DNA of 64,000 bases from Nevskia soli DSM 19509 (GTDB lineage Bacteria; Pseudomonadota; Gammaproteobacteria; Nevskiales; Nevskiaceae). The DNA lies in the NCBI RefSeq assembly GCF_000711955.1, contig NZ_JONR01000009.1, positions 136,601 to 200,600 of the forward strand, given 5' to 3'. This document shows positions 27,879 to 37,323 of the stretch, one piece after another; within the stretch, counting starts at the first letter, position 1, and each line of letters begins with the position of its first letter. A model generated the notes under the pieces. That model saw only the letters and a list, made by a program, of their open reading frames with translations, had not been told where the DNA came from and made no database searches. The translations under genes and the position numbers were made by a program.

Positions 27879-28451
27879 ATGAATACCAACGCTCCGCGAT
27901 GGTTGCTTCCTATTGTCGTTCTTTCAGCCTTGATTGCATTCAATGCGGGATGCGTCGCGGACTCCAGAGGCGCTGGAACCGCAGGCGCCGATCTCGGCGA
28001 TACGGCCATCGCAGGCAAGGTTAAAGCCGGGTACATAGATGATGCGCGTCCGAAGAACTCAAACATCCGCGTCACAACGGTCAACGGCGTGGTCACGCGA
28101 GCGGGAACTGCTTCCACCCCCAGCGCAAGGAGCGCCGCCGCGGAGCTCGCGTGTACTGTTGACGGCATCAGCGGCATTCAAAACGACCTTCAGCCAGCAG
28201 CGGCCAGCACGCCGTCCGTCGGCTGCAAAATACAGGCGTCGGGCATGCATGCAACGCAGAAAGGTGAACGCCTTGCCAGTGATGACTGGGTCACCACGAG
28301 GGTCACGTCGAGCTTGCTTGCCGACAGCATCGTCAAGGGTTTCAAGATCAATGTGACGACGCGTCACCATGTGGCTTTTCTTTGCGACGTTGCGAATACA
28401 CGGCCTTCAATCGATCACGCTGCGGATCTGGCGAAGCGAGTCAGGGGCTGA
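27879..28451 (+). CDS. BON-domain lipoprotein (OsmY-like)
   Basis: A 190-residue envelope protein. It has a signal peptide with a lipobox-like FNAGC (Cys25) and two BON domains (about 43-110 and 133-190), a module found in OsmY and other stress proteins that bind phospholipid membranes. The second domain has an odd core (FLCDVAN in place of the usual LSG-type turn) and ends abruptly, so a late frameshift may have shortened it. GAGG precedes the ATG, and an in-frame ATG 24 codons earlier is less likely. mgtA follows after 53 bases. Confidence 0.8.
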   Translation: MNTNAPRWLLPIVVLSALIAFNAGCVADSRGAGTAGADLGDTAIAGKVKAGYIDDARPKNSNIRVTTVNGVVTRAGTASTPSARSAAAELACTVDGISGIQNDLQPAAASTPSVGCKIQASGMHATQKGERLASDDWVTTRVTSSLLADSIVKGFKINVTTRHHVAFLCDVANTRPSIDHAADLAKRVRG

Positions 28452-28504
28452 AGTGCAGGCGGCCGGTGGCGGACCGGCTCAACTACAACTCTACGGGTAA
28501 GTCC

Positions 28505-31183
28505 ATGGCCAAAACGCCAGCCGGAGTGCTGCCGAAAAGGCTGCTTGCCAACCGGCAGCAGCGAACCTCAAAGATCCAGGTGTCGCCGGCCTTGGTTGAG
28601 GCCGCGGCGACCAACGCGGAAGCCCTCTACTCCAAACTGGATACCAGCCCCAATGGATTGACTGACGAAGTCGCAAGCGCGCGCCTGCTCAAATACGGCC
28701 CCAACGTACTGGCTAAGGACCATCGTGCGAGCTTTGGCAAGTTGCTCTGGCGAGCGGTGCTCAACCCGCTGGTGCTCCTGCTGGCAGCACTGGCGACAAT
28801 CTCCTTTGCCTCGGGCGATGTCCGATCGGGAATCATGATGGTGGCCATGATCGCCCTGAGCGTCGGGCTCAAGCTATTTCAGGAATCGAGGGCCAGTGAT
28901 GCGGCCGAAAAGCTCAAGGCACTCATTTCAGTGACGGCTACGGCGCTACGGAACGGCGAACCGCGCGAGGTAGCCGTTGCCCGCCTGGTTCCGGGTGATG
29001 TCGTGCAACTCACCGCCGGCGACATGATCCCCGGCGACGTACGAATCGTGCAGGCGAAGGATCTGTTCGTCATCCAAGGCGCGCTCACCGGGGAGAGCTT
29101 TCCGGTCGAGAAATTCGCAATCGAGAAAAGTGCCGCGGAAGCGACGGCTGCACCTGTCGGGTTGACCAGCATCGCGTTCCTGGGCACCAGCGTCGAAAGC
29201 GGATCGGCCAGTGCAGTGGTCGTCGCCACCGGCAAGGACACCTACCTGGGCAGCATGGCCGAGTCCCTGCAGGAGCAGCAAACCCAGACCGCCTTTGACC
29301 GCGGCATCTCCCGGTTCACCTGGCTCATGATGCGCTTCATGGCGGTTATGGTGCCGTTAGTGTTCGTCATCAACGGCCTGACCAAGGGTAGCTGGGTACA
29401 GGCCTTCTTTTTTTCCCTGGCGGTAGCCGTCGGCTTGACGCCCGAGATGCTGCCGATGATCGTGACGGTATGCCTGTCGAAGGGCGCGATAGCGATGGGG
29501 CGCAAGAAGGTCATCGTCAAACGGATCAACGCGATCCAGAACCTGGGCGCCATGGACGTGTTGTGCGCCGACAAGACCGGAACGCTGACGATGGACAAGG
29601 TCATTCTCGAGCGGCATTGCAACGTCATGCTGCGCGAAGACGATGGGGTGCTCGCTCTTGCATACATAAACAGCCATTTTCAGACCGGGCTGAAGAATGT
29701 CCTCGACCGGGCGGTGCTGGCCCACGTCGATACGCATGCGCGCGCCAATATCCCCGAATACACCAAGGTCGACGAGATTCCCTTCGACTTCCAGCGCCGC
29801 ATCATGTCGGTCGTAGTGCGGACACCACAAGGCAAGGATCGCATTATTTCCAAAGGAGCTCCCGAGGCGATCTTTCCGAAATGTGCAAACGCCGAGCTCG
29901 ACGGCGCACTCCTGCCCCTTGATCATCTGCACATCGATGAACTGAAGAAGGAATACGAATTACTCAGCGCCGACGGCTTTCGCGTGCTGGCGATCGCCAC
30001 AAAGGATATCGAGCCTCGCGGCGCGGTGGCGGGGAACGCAACGCCCTACGGCAAGGCCGACGAATGCGACCTGACCCTGCGCGGCTATGTGGCGTTCCTC
30101 GACCCTCCCAAGGAGAGTGCCGCCGCGGCGATCAAGGCACTGCAAGGGAATGGCGTGTCGGTCAAGATCGTCACCGGTGACAACGACCTGGTGGCGCGCA
30201 AGATATGCAGGGAGGTTGGGCTGCCGACCGAACATGTTCTGCTCGGTGACGATGTCGAAAAACTGAGCGAGGAACAGCTTGCCGATGCCGCCGAGATCAC
30301 CAGCCTCTTTGCCCGTGTCTCTCCGGCACACAAGCAGCGGATCATCAAGGCGTTGCAATCGCGCCGGCACACCGTCGGGTTCATGGGTGACGGCATCAAC
30401 GATGCGCCCGCGCTTCATGTGGCCGACGTCGGCATCAGCGTAGACACGGCGGTGGATATCGCCAAGGAGTCCGCGGACATCATCCTGCTGGAACGATCGC
30501 TGCTGGTATTGAACGAGGGCGTGATCGAGGGCAGGAAGGTCTTTTCGAACATCATCAAGTACGTGCGCATGGGCGCGTCGAGCAACTTCGGCAACATGTT
30601 CAGCGTGCTTGGGGCAAGCATCTTCGTGCCGTTCCTGCCGATGTTGCCGGTTCAGATCCTGGCCAACAATCTGCTCTATGACATTGGCCAGACAGCCATT
30701 CCAACCGACAACGTGGACCGGGAGCGGACCGCAGCGCCGCGGCAGTGGGACCTGCGGGAACTCACACGATTCGTGCTTTTCATCGGGCCGTGTTCGTCGG
30801 TATTCGACTACACCACGTACCTGATGATGCTCTACCTGTTCAACTGTTGGGACATCTCGACTCCGCAAGCCGCGGCACACAGCGCCAGCCTGTTCCAGAC
30901 CGGCTGGTTCGTCGAGAGCCTGTTGACTCAGACGCTCATCATTCATGTGATCCGGACCAACAAGATCCCTTTTCTGCAAAGCCGTTCGTCCTGGCCGGTG
31001 ATGGCATTCAGCCTGCTGATCATGACGTTTGGAGTGGCCATCCCGTTCTCGCCGCTGGGTCGCTTCCTTGGGTTTTCGCGGCTACCCACGCTGTACTGGC
31101 CGCTGCTGGCGGCAACACTGCTCTGCTACGTACTGCTGACCCAGGGCGTGAAAAGCTGGCTGTTGAGGCGCAAATGGATCTGA
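28505..31183 (+). CDS. mgtA: Magnesium-translocating P-type ATPase (MgtA-like)
   Basis: An 892-residue P3B-type ATPase for Mg2+ import. Motifs are in order: the actuator loop ALTGESFPVEK, the phosphorylation site Asp356 in DKTGTLT, the nucleotide-binding KGAPEAI, GDGINDAPAL, and the late membrane signature NNLLYDIGQTAIPTDNVD that distinguishes MgtA/MgtB from other cation ATPases. Ten membrane segments are expected. The ATG chosen lies inside a longer open frame whose upstream part overlaps the BON gene. A flippase-like gene follows. Confidence 0.93.
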   Translation: MAKTPAGVLPKRLLANRQQRTSKIQVSPALVEAAATNAEALYSKLDTSPNGLTDEVASARLLKYGPNVLAKDHRASFGKLLWRAVLNPLVLLLAALATISFASGDVRSGIMMVAMIALSVGLKLFQESRASDAAEKLKALISVTATALRNGEPREVAVARLVPGDVVQLTAGDMIPGDVRIVQAKDLFVIQGALTGESFPVEKFAIEKSAAEATAAPVGLTSIAFLGTSVESGSASAVVVATGKDTYLGSMAESLQEQQTQTAFDRGISRFTWLMMRFMAVMVPLVFVINGLTKGSWVQAFFFSLAVAVGLTPEMLPMIVTVCLSKGAIAMGRKKVIVKRINAIQNLGAMDVLCADKTGTLTMDKVILERHCNVMLREDDGVLALAYINSHFQTGLKNVLDRAVLAHVDTHARANIPEYTKVDEIPFDFQRRIMSVVVRTPQGKDRIISKGAPEAIFPKCANAELDGALLPLDHLHIDELKKEYELLSADGFRVLAIATKDIEPRGAVAGNATPYGKADECDLTLRGYVAFLDPPKESAAAAIKALQGNGVSVKIVTGDNDLVARKICREVGLPTEHVLLGDDVEKLSEEQLADAAEITSLFARVSPAHKQRIIKALQSRRHTVGFMGDGINDAPALHVADVGISVDTAVDIAKESADIILLERSLLVLNEGVIEGRKVFSNIIKYVRMGASSNFGNMFSVLGASIFVPFLPMLPVQILANNLLYDIGQTAIPTDNVDRERTAAPRQWDLRELTRFVLFIGPCSSVFDYTTYLMMLYLFNCWDISTPQAAAHSASLFQTGWFVESLLTQTLIIHVIRTNKIPFLQSRSSWPVMAFSLLIMTFGVAIPFSPLGRFLGFSRLPTLYWPLLAATLLCYVLLTQGVKSWLLRRKWI

Positions 31184-31282
31184 TCGACATGCTGGTCTGG
31201 GCCGGTTTCCGGGCGGGCCGCTGGCCGAATCCACGTGGCGAACGATCAAGCGGTCAAGATGTTGCCATCGCGGGGGCAACGG

Positions 31283-32323
31283 ATGTCGTCGATTGAACCA
31301 GGGCCGGGCGATATCGCTCCGGCTCTTTTCAGCAAGACTTCACGCCCGAGGTCGATCCTGTTCTGGTTGGTGAGCCTGCTAGGCATGGCGGCCTTGATCG
31401 TCGCGGTGCTGCATTTCGGCTCGCCAGAACGGCTCGCGGCACTTGCACGGTCGGTGCGTCCGGGCTGGCTGCTGCTCGCGGTCCTGCTCCAGTGCGCGAC
31501 GTACGTTTGTGCCGCCATGGTCTGGCACCAGGCCTTGCGCCGCGCCAATTGTCCCATGCCGCTTCGAACCCTTGCGCCGCTTGCCGTGGCCAAGCTGTTT
31601 ACCGACCAGATCCTGCCAAGTGGAGGAATCAGCGGCACCATGCTGGTCGCAAGTGGCCTGATGCGCCGGCGCATCAGGCCGGAAATGGCCCTGGCGGCAA
31701 TGCTGGTCGGCTTGATCTCGTTCGACATCGCCTATCTGATTGCGGTGATCGGCAGCGCCGCAATCCTGCGAATACACCAGCATGCCACGCTCACGCTCTT
31801 GTTCGGGCTTGCTATCTTTGTATTGGTTACGATTGCAATCCCCTCGGCGGTTCTTGGTGTCAGGCGCTGGGGTGAGGGGAAGCTGTTCGCCTGGCTCGGC
31901 CGGGTGTTGGGCATGACAGCGACGTTTAGGGCCCTGGCCAAGGCTCCGGCCGATCTTCTGCGCAATCCTGTTCTCCTGGCCCAGGCCAGCGGCCTCCAGT
32001 TCGCCATTATCCTGCTCGATGCGGGGACACTCTGGGTGGCATTCAGATCCATCGGCGAGGCGCCGCAGTTCTGGATTGTTTTTGTCAGTTTCGCGATCGC
32101 GTCGATGGTCGCCACGATCGGGCCCATTCCCATTGGCCTGGGAACCTTCGAGGCAGGCTCCGTGGGCATGCTCAGATTCCTCGGAGTACCCATCGAGGCT
32201 GCCCTGGCAGCCACATTGCTTCTGCGCCTGCTGACCTTCTGGCTGCCCATGCTTCCCGGAATCTGGCTTGCCCGGCGGGAGGTTGCCGATTCCCAAGGAG
32301 TGAACCGGATCGTGCGGCTTTGA
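31283..32323 (+). CDS. Lysylphosphatidylglycerol synthase transmembrane-region (flippase-like) protein
   Basis: A 346-residue integral membrane protein with about eight membrane segments, matching the LPG_synthase_TM/UPF0104 family without a catalytic lysyl-transferase domain. Diagnostic patterns are KLFTDQILPSGGISGTMLV, PIPIGLGTFEAGSV and the C-terminal RLLTFWLPMLPG. Family members are thought to flip aminoacylated lipids or polyprenol-linked sugars. It is 99 bases after mgtA on the same strand. An upstream GTG is possible; the ATG has GGGGG upstream. An FNR-type site overlaps its stop. Confidence 0.85.
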   Translation: MSSIEPGPGDIAPALFSKTSRPRSILFWLVSLLGMAALIVAVLHFGSPERLAALARSVRPGWLLLAVLLQCATYVCAAMVWHQALRRANCPMPLRTLAPLAVAKLFTDQILPSGGISGTMLVASGLMRRRIRPEMALAAMLVGLISFDIAYLIAVIGSAAILRIHQHATLTLLFGLAIFVLVTIAIPSAVLGVRRWGEGKLFAWLGRVLGMTATFRALAKAPADLLRNPVLLAQASGLQFAIILLDAGTLWVAFRSIGEAPQFWIVFVSFAIASMVATIGPIPIGLGTFEAGSVGMLRFLGVPIEAALAATLLLRLLTFWLPMLPGIWLARREVADSQGVNRIVRL

Positions 32324-32333
32324 TGCAGATCAA
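32320..32333 (+). promoter_or_regulatory. FNR/Anr-type operator, perfect
   Basis: TTGATGCAGATCAA overlaps the stop of the flippase-like gene. The next gene, the phosphoribosyltransferase, starts 380 bases on, so a transcript with a long leader, or a lost gene in between, is implied. Confidence 0.6.
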
Positions 32334-32707
32334 TGACGGCCGGCATTGGCGGCTTCAGTGTTATGTTTCTTCAGGTCAATTGCCAACGGCGTGCATTTCA
32401 TGGGCGGTTTAGGCGATGTTCCTTGAGGGTGACGTTATGACGAACCGAACCGCTTTACTTCCGACGCCTGGACTCCAGGCGCGTCAGTTACCTACACCGA
32501 GGGCTGGTTAGCTCATGAACGCCCGGCAATCATTTTCCGCGTTGCATATTTGCAGGCCGAGAAGGGGGCTTCGCCCCCGGATGCGATTGCAGGGCTGGCT
32601 CGAAGCGGAAGCCGAGCTCAAGCAAGCGAATAGCGGCATCCTGTGATCATGGTCATCCGCCTGGTAGCCCGTGCTGAACAACCTCATCCCATTAGCGGGT
32701 GCCTGTA
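32334..32707. other. Intergenic stretch with a decayed gene
   Basis: A 374-base interval between the operator and the phosphoribosyltransferase gene. Its right half holds the DUF2934-like relic and a GGGGGC-TTCG-CCCCC hairpin; the left half shows nothing. Confidence 0.45.
32544..32646 (+). pseudogene. DUF2934-like remnant
   Basis: Peptide pieces of a short DUF2934-type domain can be read in three successive frames: AYLQAEK, then GGFAPG, then GWLEAEAELKQANSG. The intact domain would read continuously, so at least two frameshifts have occurred. The match is by eye to a short family and therefore tentative. Confidence 0.4.
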
Positions 32708-33448
32708 ATGAACAGACAGAATGTTACATCCAAGGGATTTTCAGCGGCGTCGGAACAGCCCATGGGTCACCAAGTCGCCGCCGGAGAGAGTGACGACAAC
32801 CGCGTCTTCGCCGATCGTATCGAAGCCGGCCAGGCCTTGGCCCGGCTGCTGGAACCGTACAAGCATCACAAGGACGTAGTGGTCCTGGCACTGCCCCGTG
32901 GCGGGGTACCGGTGGGCTACGAGGTGGCCCGCGCGCTCGGCGTCGACCTCGATGTCCTGGTCGTGCGCAAGCTCGGTGTGCCCTCTCACCGTGAACTGGC
33001 CATGGGCGCAATCGCTTCCGGCGGAGCAATGTATCTCAACGACGATGTCGTACGCATGGCCCAGGTCAGCGAAAGCCAGCTACAAGCCGTGAAGGCGGCC
33101 GAGATCAAGGAATTGCGCCGTCGCGAACTGCTGTATCGGGGCAACCGACCTGCGCTGGAAGTCCGCGGCCGCACCGTCATTCTGGTGGACGACGGCATCG
33201 CCACCGGCGCGTCCGCACATGCCGCAATCGCGGCGCTGCGGGCGCTCGGACCCGCAGCTATCGTGGTGGCGGTGCCGGTCGCACCCGCCGATGCCGCCGC
33301 CTCGTTCGCCGCCGTCGCAGACCGGTTCGTTTGCGTGCATGCGCCGGCGGATTTCCGCGCTGTCGGTCAGTTCTACCGGCAATTCGGCGATACCAGCGAT
33401 GCGGAGGTGCGTGATTGCCTGGAGCGGCTGCGGCCGGGGCATGTATGA
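32708..33448 (+). CDS. Phosphoribosyltransferase-domain protein
   Basis: A 246-residue protein of the type I PRTase fold (Pribosyltran). The PRPP-binding loop is VILVDDGIATGAS (about 157-169), and the front part has LALPRGGVPVGYEVA and VRKLGVP. It matches the PRTase portion of dormancy-related proteins such as M. tuberculosis Rv2030c, where it is fused to an erythromycin-esterase-like domain. Here the two are adjacent genes overlapping by ATGA. The first 28 residues are variable and the start is uncertain (a GTG three codons earlier and an ATG at codon 19 are alternatives). Confidence 0.87.
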   Translation: MNRQNVTSKGFSAASEQPMGHQVAAGESDDNRVFADRIEAGQALARLLEPYKHHKDVVVLALPRGGVPVGYEVARALGVDLDVLVVRKLGVPSHRELAMGAIASGGAMYLNDDVVRMAQVSESQLQAVKAAEIKELRRRELLYRGNRPALEVRGRTVILVDDGIATGASAHAAIAALRALGPAAIVVAVPVAPADAAASFAAVADRFVCVHAPADFRAVGQFYRQFGDTSDAEVRDCLERLRPGHV

Positions 33449-34773
33449 GTGAGACCGTGAAAACGCCATTCCTGGCCGTGCGCGGACTGGCACAGCGCCT
33501 GGGTGACACACCGCACGATTACGATGGACTGCTGCAGTTGGCAGCCGGCAAGCGCTTCGTGCTGCTTGGCGAGGCCAGCCACGGAACCCACGAGTTCTAT
33601 GCTATGCGGGCGGCAATCACCCGCCGGCTTATTTCGGAACAGGGTTTCGAAGCCGTCGCCGTCGAAGGGGATTGGCCCGACGCCTGGCTGGTCAACCGCT
33701 TTGTCAATGGCGCGGGCTCGGGGTCGGCCGAGGCGGCATTGGATGCATTCCAGCGCTTTCCCACCTGGATGTGGGGCAATCGCGATGTGCTGGAGTTCAT
33801 TCGGTGGCTGCAACAGCACAACGCTGCCTTGAGCGTGGATCAGCGCATCGGCTTCTACGGCCTGGATCTCTACAGCCTCTACACCTCGGCCGATGCCGTA
33901 ATCCGTTATCTTGAGCAGGTCGATCCGGATCAGGCCACGGTTGCCCGGCAGCGCTATGCGCTGCTCGACCATGTGCGCGACGCGCAAAGCTATGGGTACC
34001 AGGCGGCGATGTCCTTGCGCCCGGCGGCCCGCAATGCAGTGTTGCAGCAATTGCAGGATCTGCGAACCCGCGCCGGCCAATATCTGGAACGAGATGGTTT
34101 GTCGGCCCGGGAAAGCCAGTTCGCCGCCGAGCGTAACGCCGCAGTCGTGGCCAATGCCGAGCAATACTACCGCGCGATGTTCGGCTCGCGCACCAGCACC
34201 TGGAATCTGCGGGATGCCCATATGCGAGACACCCTGCTGGCACTTTCCGCACATTGCGTCCAGCGCGGGGGCAGTGGCAAGGTAGTGGTGTGGGCTCATA
34301 ACTCGCATCTGGGTGATGCGCGCGCCACCGAGATGGGGCGCCAAGGTGAATGGAACCTCGGGCAGTTGATGCGCGAAGCGGCCGGCAACGAGACGTTGCT
34401 GGTCGGCTTCACCACCTATACCGGCCGGGTCGCAGCGGCCTCCAACTGGGATGGGCCGGTGGAGCACAAGCTGGTGCGGCCGGCCCTGGCGGACAGCTAC
34501 GAGCACCTGTTCCACAGCACGCGGCTCGACCGCTTCTTCCTGCCGCTACGCGATCCCGCAGCGGCGCCGTTGCGCAAGAGCATGCTGGAACGCGCCATCG
34601 GCGTGATCTATCTGCCGCAGACCGAGCGGGCCAGCCACTACTTCGAGGCTTCGATCGCCGCGCAGTTCGATGCCATATTCCATCTGGACGAAACCAGCGC
34701 GGTGGAACCGCTGGATCTGCCGGAGCATTGGCATCGGGCGGAGGCGCCCGACACCTATCCGTTCGGCGTCTGA
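33445..34773 (+). CDS. Erythromycin-esterase-family protein
   Basis: A 442-residue member of the EreA/ChaN-like superfamily. Conserved features are LLGEASHGTHEFY (Glu43, His46), VEGDWPDAW, a YGLDLYSLY segment and VWAHNSHLGDAR. Few relatives near stress genes have been shown to act on macrolides, so antibiotic hydrolysis should not be assumed. Its start overlaps the phosphoribosyltransferase stop (ATGA). The pair corresponds to the two halves of Rv2030c. Confidence 0.9.
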   Translation: MSETVKTPFLAVRGLAQRLGDTPHDYDGLLQLAAGKRFVLLGEASHGTHEFYAMRAAITRRLISEQGFEAVAVEGDWPDAWLVNRFVNGAGSGSAEAALDAFQRFPTWMWGNRDVLEFIRWLQQHNAALSVDQRIGFYGLDLYSLYTSADAVIRYLEQVDPDQATVARQRYALLDHVRDAQSYGYQAAMSLRPAARNAVLQQLQDLRTRAGQYLERDGLSARESQFAAERNAAVVANAEQYYRAMFGSRTSTWNLRDAHMRDTLLALSAHCVQRGGSGKVVVWAHNSHLGDARATEMGRQGEWNLGQLMREAAGNETLLVGFTTYTGRVAAASNWDGPVEHKLVRPALADSYEHLFHSTRLDRFFLPLRDPAAAPLRKSMLERAIGVIYLPQTERASHYFEASIAAQFDAIFHLDETSAVEPLDLPEHWHRAEAPDTYPFGV

Positions 34774-34792
34774 AAGCGCAGGAGCGGCCCTC

Positions 34793-36568
34793 CTAAACGA
34801 AGCACTGTTTCAGGTATTGGCGGAGTTGGGGCAGCGTCCGTGTATTCAATACATCGCCCTTTTCCAGCCAGCCCCGCCGCGCCTGTCCGACGCCGTAGCG
34901 CAGGTTTGTGAAGTCCCCGGTCCGGTGCGCGTCGGAATTGATGCAGATCGGAACGCCCTGCTCCTTTGCCGCGCGACAGTGGATGTCGAACAAATCCATC
35001 CGCTGCGGCTGCGCATTCAGTTCCAGCGCGCAACCGCGCCGACGCGCCCCGGCAATCACTTCCGGCAAGTCCACATCGAGCATTTCGCGCTCGCCAATGA
35101 GGCGGCCGAGGGGGTGCGCAAGGATGGTGAAATAGCGATGCTCCATCGCGCGCAATATGCGGCGGGTTTGCCTGGCTCGCGGCAAGGCAAAATGGCTATG
35201 TACCGCACCCACCACGAGGTCCAGCCGTGCCAGCACCTCGTCGGGCAGGTCCAGATCACCATTTTCCAGGATATCGACCTCAATGCCCTTGAGTAGCGTG
35301 ATTCCCTTCAGTTGTCCGTTGAGTGTGTCGATCCGTTCCATTTGCTGCAACAGGGCATCGGCATCCAGGCCATGGGCGATCTTCAGGCGCCGCGAATGAT
35401 CGGTGATGGCCAGGTATTGCAGGCCGGCGTCACGCGCGGCGGCGGCCATCTCCTCGAGGGTATTGGCGCCATCGGTAGCCTTGCTGTGCGCATGCAAATC
35501 GCCCTTGAGATCCTGCAGTTCCAGCAGCCGCGGCAGGCGGCCTTTTTCCGCGGCCTCGATCTCGCCGCAGTCCTCGCGCAGTTCCGGAGGAATCTCCGCC
35601 AGGCCAAGCGCCCTGTACACCGAAGCTTCGGTCCCGCCAGCGATGCGCTGCTCGCCCCTGAACACGCCGTATTCGCTCAGCTTGAGGCCCTGTTCCTGGG
35701 CTCGCCTGCGGATCGCGATGCCGTGCGCCTTGCTGCCGGTGAAGTACACCAGCGCCGCGCCATAGGCCTCCTTGTCGATCACCCGCAGATCCACCTGCAA
35801 GCCGGAGCGTAGCAGGACGCTGGCACGCGTCGGACCGCTGGCCAGCACCTCGCCGATCTCGGGAAACGCCAGGAAATGTTGCATGATCTTGGCGGAAGCC
35901 GCCGCCGCCACCACGACATCGAGGTCGCCGACGGTGTCGCGCATGCGCCGGTAGCTTCCGGCGACGACCACTTCAGCTGCGCCCTGCGCCTGCCTCAGGT
36001 ATCCCAGCAGTTTCTCGGCGGTCGGCGCGGCCAGGGCCAAGGGCATCCGCTTGCCGGTTTGCAGCTTCATCTCCACAGCTTGCAGCAGCTTGTCCTGCAA
36101 TTTTCTGCCAAAGCCATGAAGCTGGCCGATCCGCCCCGACTTCGCTGCGTCGTGCAGCTGCTGCGGCGTCTCCACACCGAGCTCGTGATAAAGCCGCTGG
36201 ACCCGTTTGGGCCCCAGGCCGGGAACCGCGAGCAGCTCGACCAGAGCAGGCGGCACTTGCCGGCGCAGGCGCTCGCGCAGGGCGCTGCTGCCGGTGTCGA
36301 CGATTTCATGGATCTTGGCGGCCAGATCGTCGCCGATGCCGGGCAGCTTGGGCAGTTCCTGCCCGCTGCCGATCAGCGTTGCAATATCCGGAGTGAAGGC
36401 CCGCACCGAGCGGGCAGCATTGCGGTAGGCGCGGATACGGAAGGGGTTGTCGTTTTTCAATTCGAGCAGGTCGGCAACCTCCTCGAATATGGCTGCTATC
36501 CCTGCATTGTCGATGCCAAGGCGAGGCAGTACCGCCGCTGGACGGCTCTCCACGTTAGACGTTGGCAT
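34793..36568 (-). CDS. polX: DNA polymerase/3'-5' exonuclease PolX
   Basis: A 591-residue family X DNA polymerase with a C-terminal PHP phosphoesterase domain. The N-terminal 8-kDa-like domain with helix-hairpin-helix motifs (LPGIGDDLAAKI, VPGLGPKRV) spans about 20-150. The nucleotidyltransferase core follows with GSYRRMRDTVGDLDVVV, whose acidic pair binds metal. The PHP domain begins at about 355 with DLHAHSKATDG and carries later motifs ITDHSRR and INSDAHR. Bacterial PolX acts in gap filling and repair of abasic sites. Length and order are normal. Confidence 0.95.
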   Translation of the reverse strand: MPTSNVESRPAAVLPRLGIDNAGIAAIFEEVADLLELKNDNPFRIRAYRNAARSVRAFTPDIATLIGSGQELPKLPGIGDDLAAKIHEIVDTGSSALRERLRRQVPPALVELLAVPGLGPKRVQRLYHELGVETPQQLHDAAKSGRIGQLHGFGRKLQDKLLQAVEMKLQTGKRMPLALAAPTAEKLLGYLRQAQGAAEVVVAGSYRRMRDTVGDLDVVVAAAASAKIMQHFLAFPEIGEVLASGPTRASVLLRSGLQVDLRVIDKEAYGAALVYFTGSKAHGIAIRRRAQEQGLKLSEYGVFRGEQRIAGGTEASVYRALGLAEIPPELREDCGEIEAAEKGRLPRLLELQDLKGDLHAHSKATDGANTLEEMAAAARDAGLQYLAITDHSRRLKIAHGLDADALLQQMERIDTLNGQLKGITLLKGIEVDILENGDLDLPDEVLARLDLVVGAVHSHFALPRARQTRRILRAMEHRYFTILAHPLGRLIGEREMLDVDLPEVIAGARRRGCALELNAQPQRMDLFDIHCRAAKEQGVPICINSDAHRTGDFTNLRYGVGQARRGWLEKGDVLNTRTLPQLRQYLKQCFV

Positions 36569-36634
36569 GCGGACACGGACGGCCCGCCGGCCGCCTCATA
36601 GGACGCGGCCGACGAGCACCAAGGCCGCCGGGCC

Positions 36635-37186
36635 TCAGTTTGTCTTGATGGCGATCTTCTTGGCGCTCTTCTGCGCCTCGCCGTCTTTCGGCAAGCTCAC
36701 GGTGAGCACGCCGTCCTTGAAGTGCGCTTCGATCTTGTCGGCTTCCACGCTTTCGGGCAGGCGAAAGGAACGTTCGAAAGCGCCGTAATGACGCTCGGAC
36801 AGATGGTAGTTCTTCTTGTTTTCCTCCTTCTCTTCCTTCTTTTCGCCGGTGATGCTCAGCATCCCGTTGGACAGCTTGACCTCGATGTTGCTCTCGTCCA
36901 TGCCGGGCAGTTCGGCAGTGATCTGGAAATCCTTGTCGTGCTCGACGATGTCGATTGCGGGAATCGCGTTCAGGGTGAATTCGCGGCGCCAGAACGGCTC
37001 GATATCGAACAGGGGGCGCGTGAAGGTGTTGGGCAGGAATCCCTTGTCGAAGTCTTCGAACAGGTGGTCCACCTGTTTGCGTAGGGCCTCGAACGGATGC
37101 CATTCACGCGATTTGCCGGCCGGTACGGCGGCCTCTTTGGATTTGTCTTGGGTCTTGATGGGTAGCTTGGTTGCGGTTTCAGCCAT
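36635..37186 (-). CDS. Hsp20/alpha-crystallin small heat-shock protein
   Basis: A 183-residue holdase chaperone with an alpha-crystallin domain (about 72-175): AIDIVEHDKDFQITAELPG opens the domain and GVLTVSLPK is the C-terminal signature; IAIKTN is the flexible IxI-type tail. A charged EKKEEKEENKK stretch lies in the loop. GGAG precedes the ATG by nine bases. It diverges from a nitroreductase gene, and one perfect FNR-type operator sits between the two starts. Confidence 0.95.
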   Translation of the reverse strand: MAETATKLPIKTQDKSKEAAVPAGKSREWHPFEALRKQVDHLFEDFDKGFLPNTFTRPLFDIEPFWRREFTLNAIPAIDIVEHDKDFQITAELPGMDESNIEVKLSNGMLSITGEKKEEKEENKKNYHLSERHYGAFERSFRLPESVEADKIEAHFKDGVLTVSLPKDGEAQKSAKKIAIKTN

Positions 37187-37248
37187 GGCGCATCTCCAAT
37201 GTTCTACATGGGGAATTGAAGGCTAAGGGCGAACGAGCGATGCCGGCT

Positions 37249-37262
37249 TTGATCTGGATCAA
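37249..37262. promoter_or_regulatory. FNR/Anr-type operator, perfect, shared by divergent genes
   Basis: TTGATCTGGATCAA is centred about 69 bases from both the hsp20 and the nitroreductase starts, so one site can serve both promoters. Confidence 0.8.
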
Positions 37263-37323
37263 TGCCGGGTTCGGCTGGCGACCCCAGGCTTGACATCCTT
37301 GGATGCCGGGTGGTGGAAAATTT

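Noticed and set aside
33445..34773. Calling the erythromycin-esterase-family gene a resistance gene
   Set aside because: The neighbourhood is dormancy and stress genes, and family members of this kind have no shown macrolide activity.
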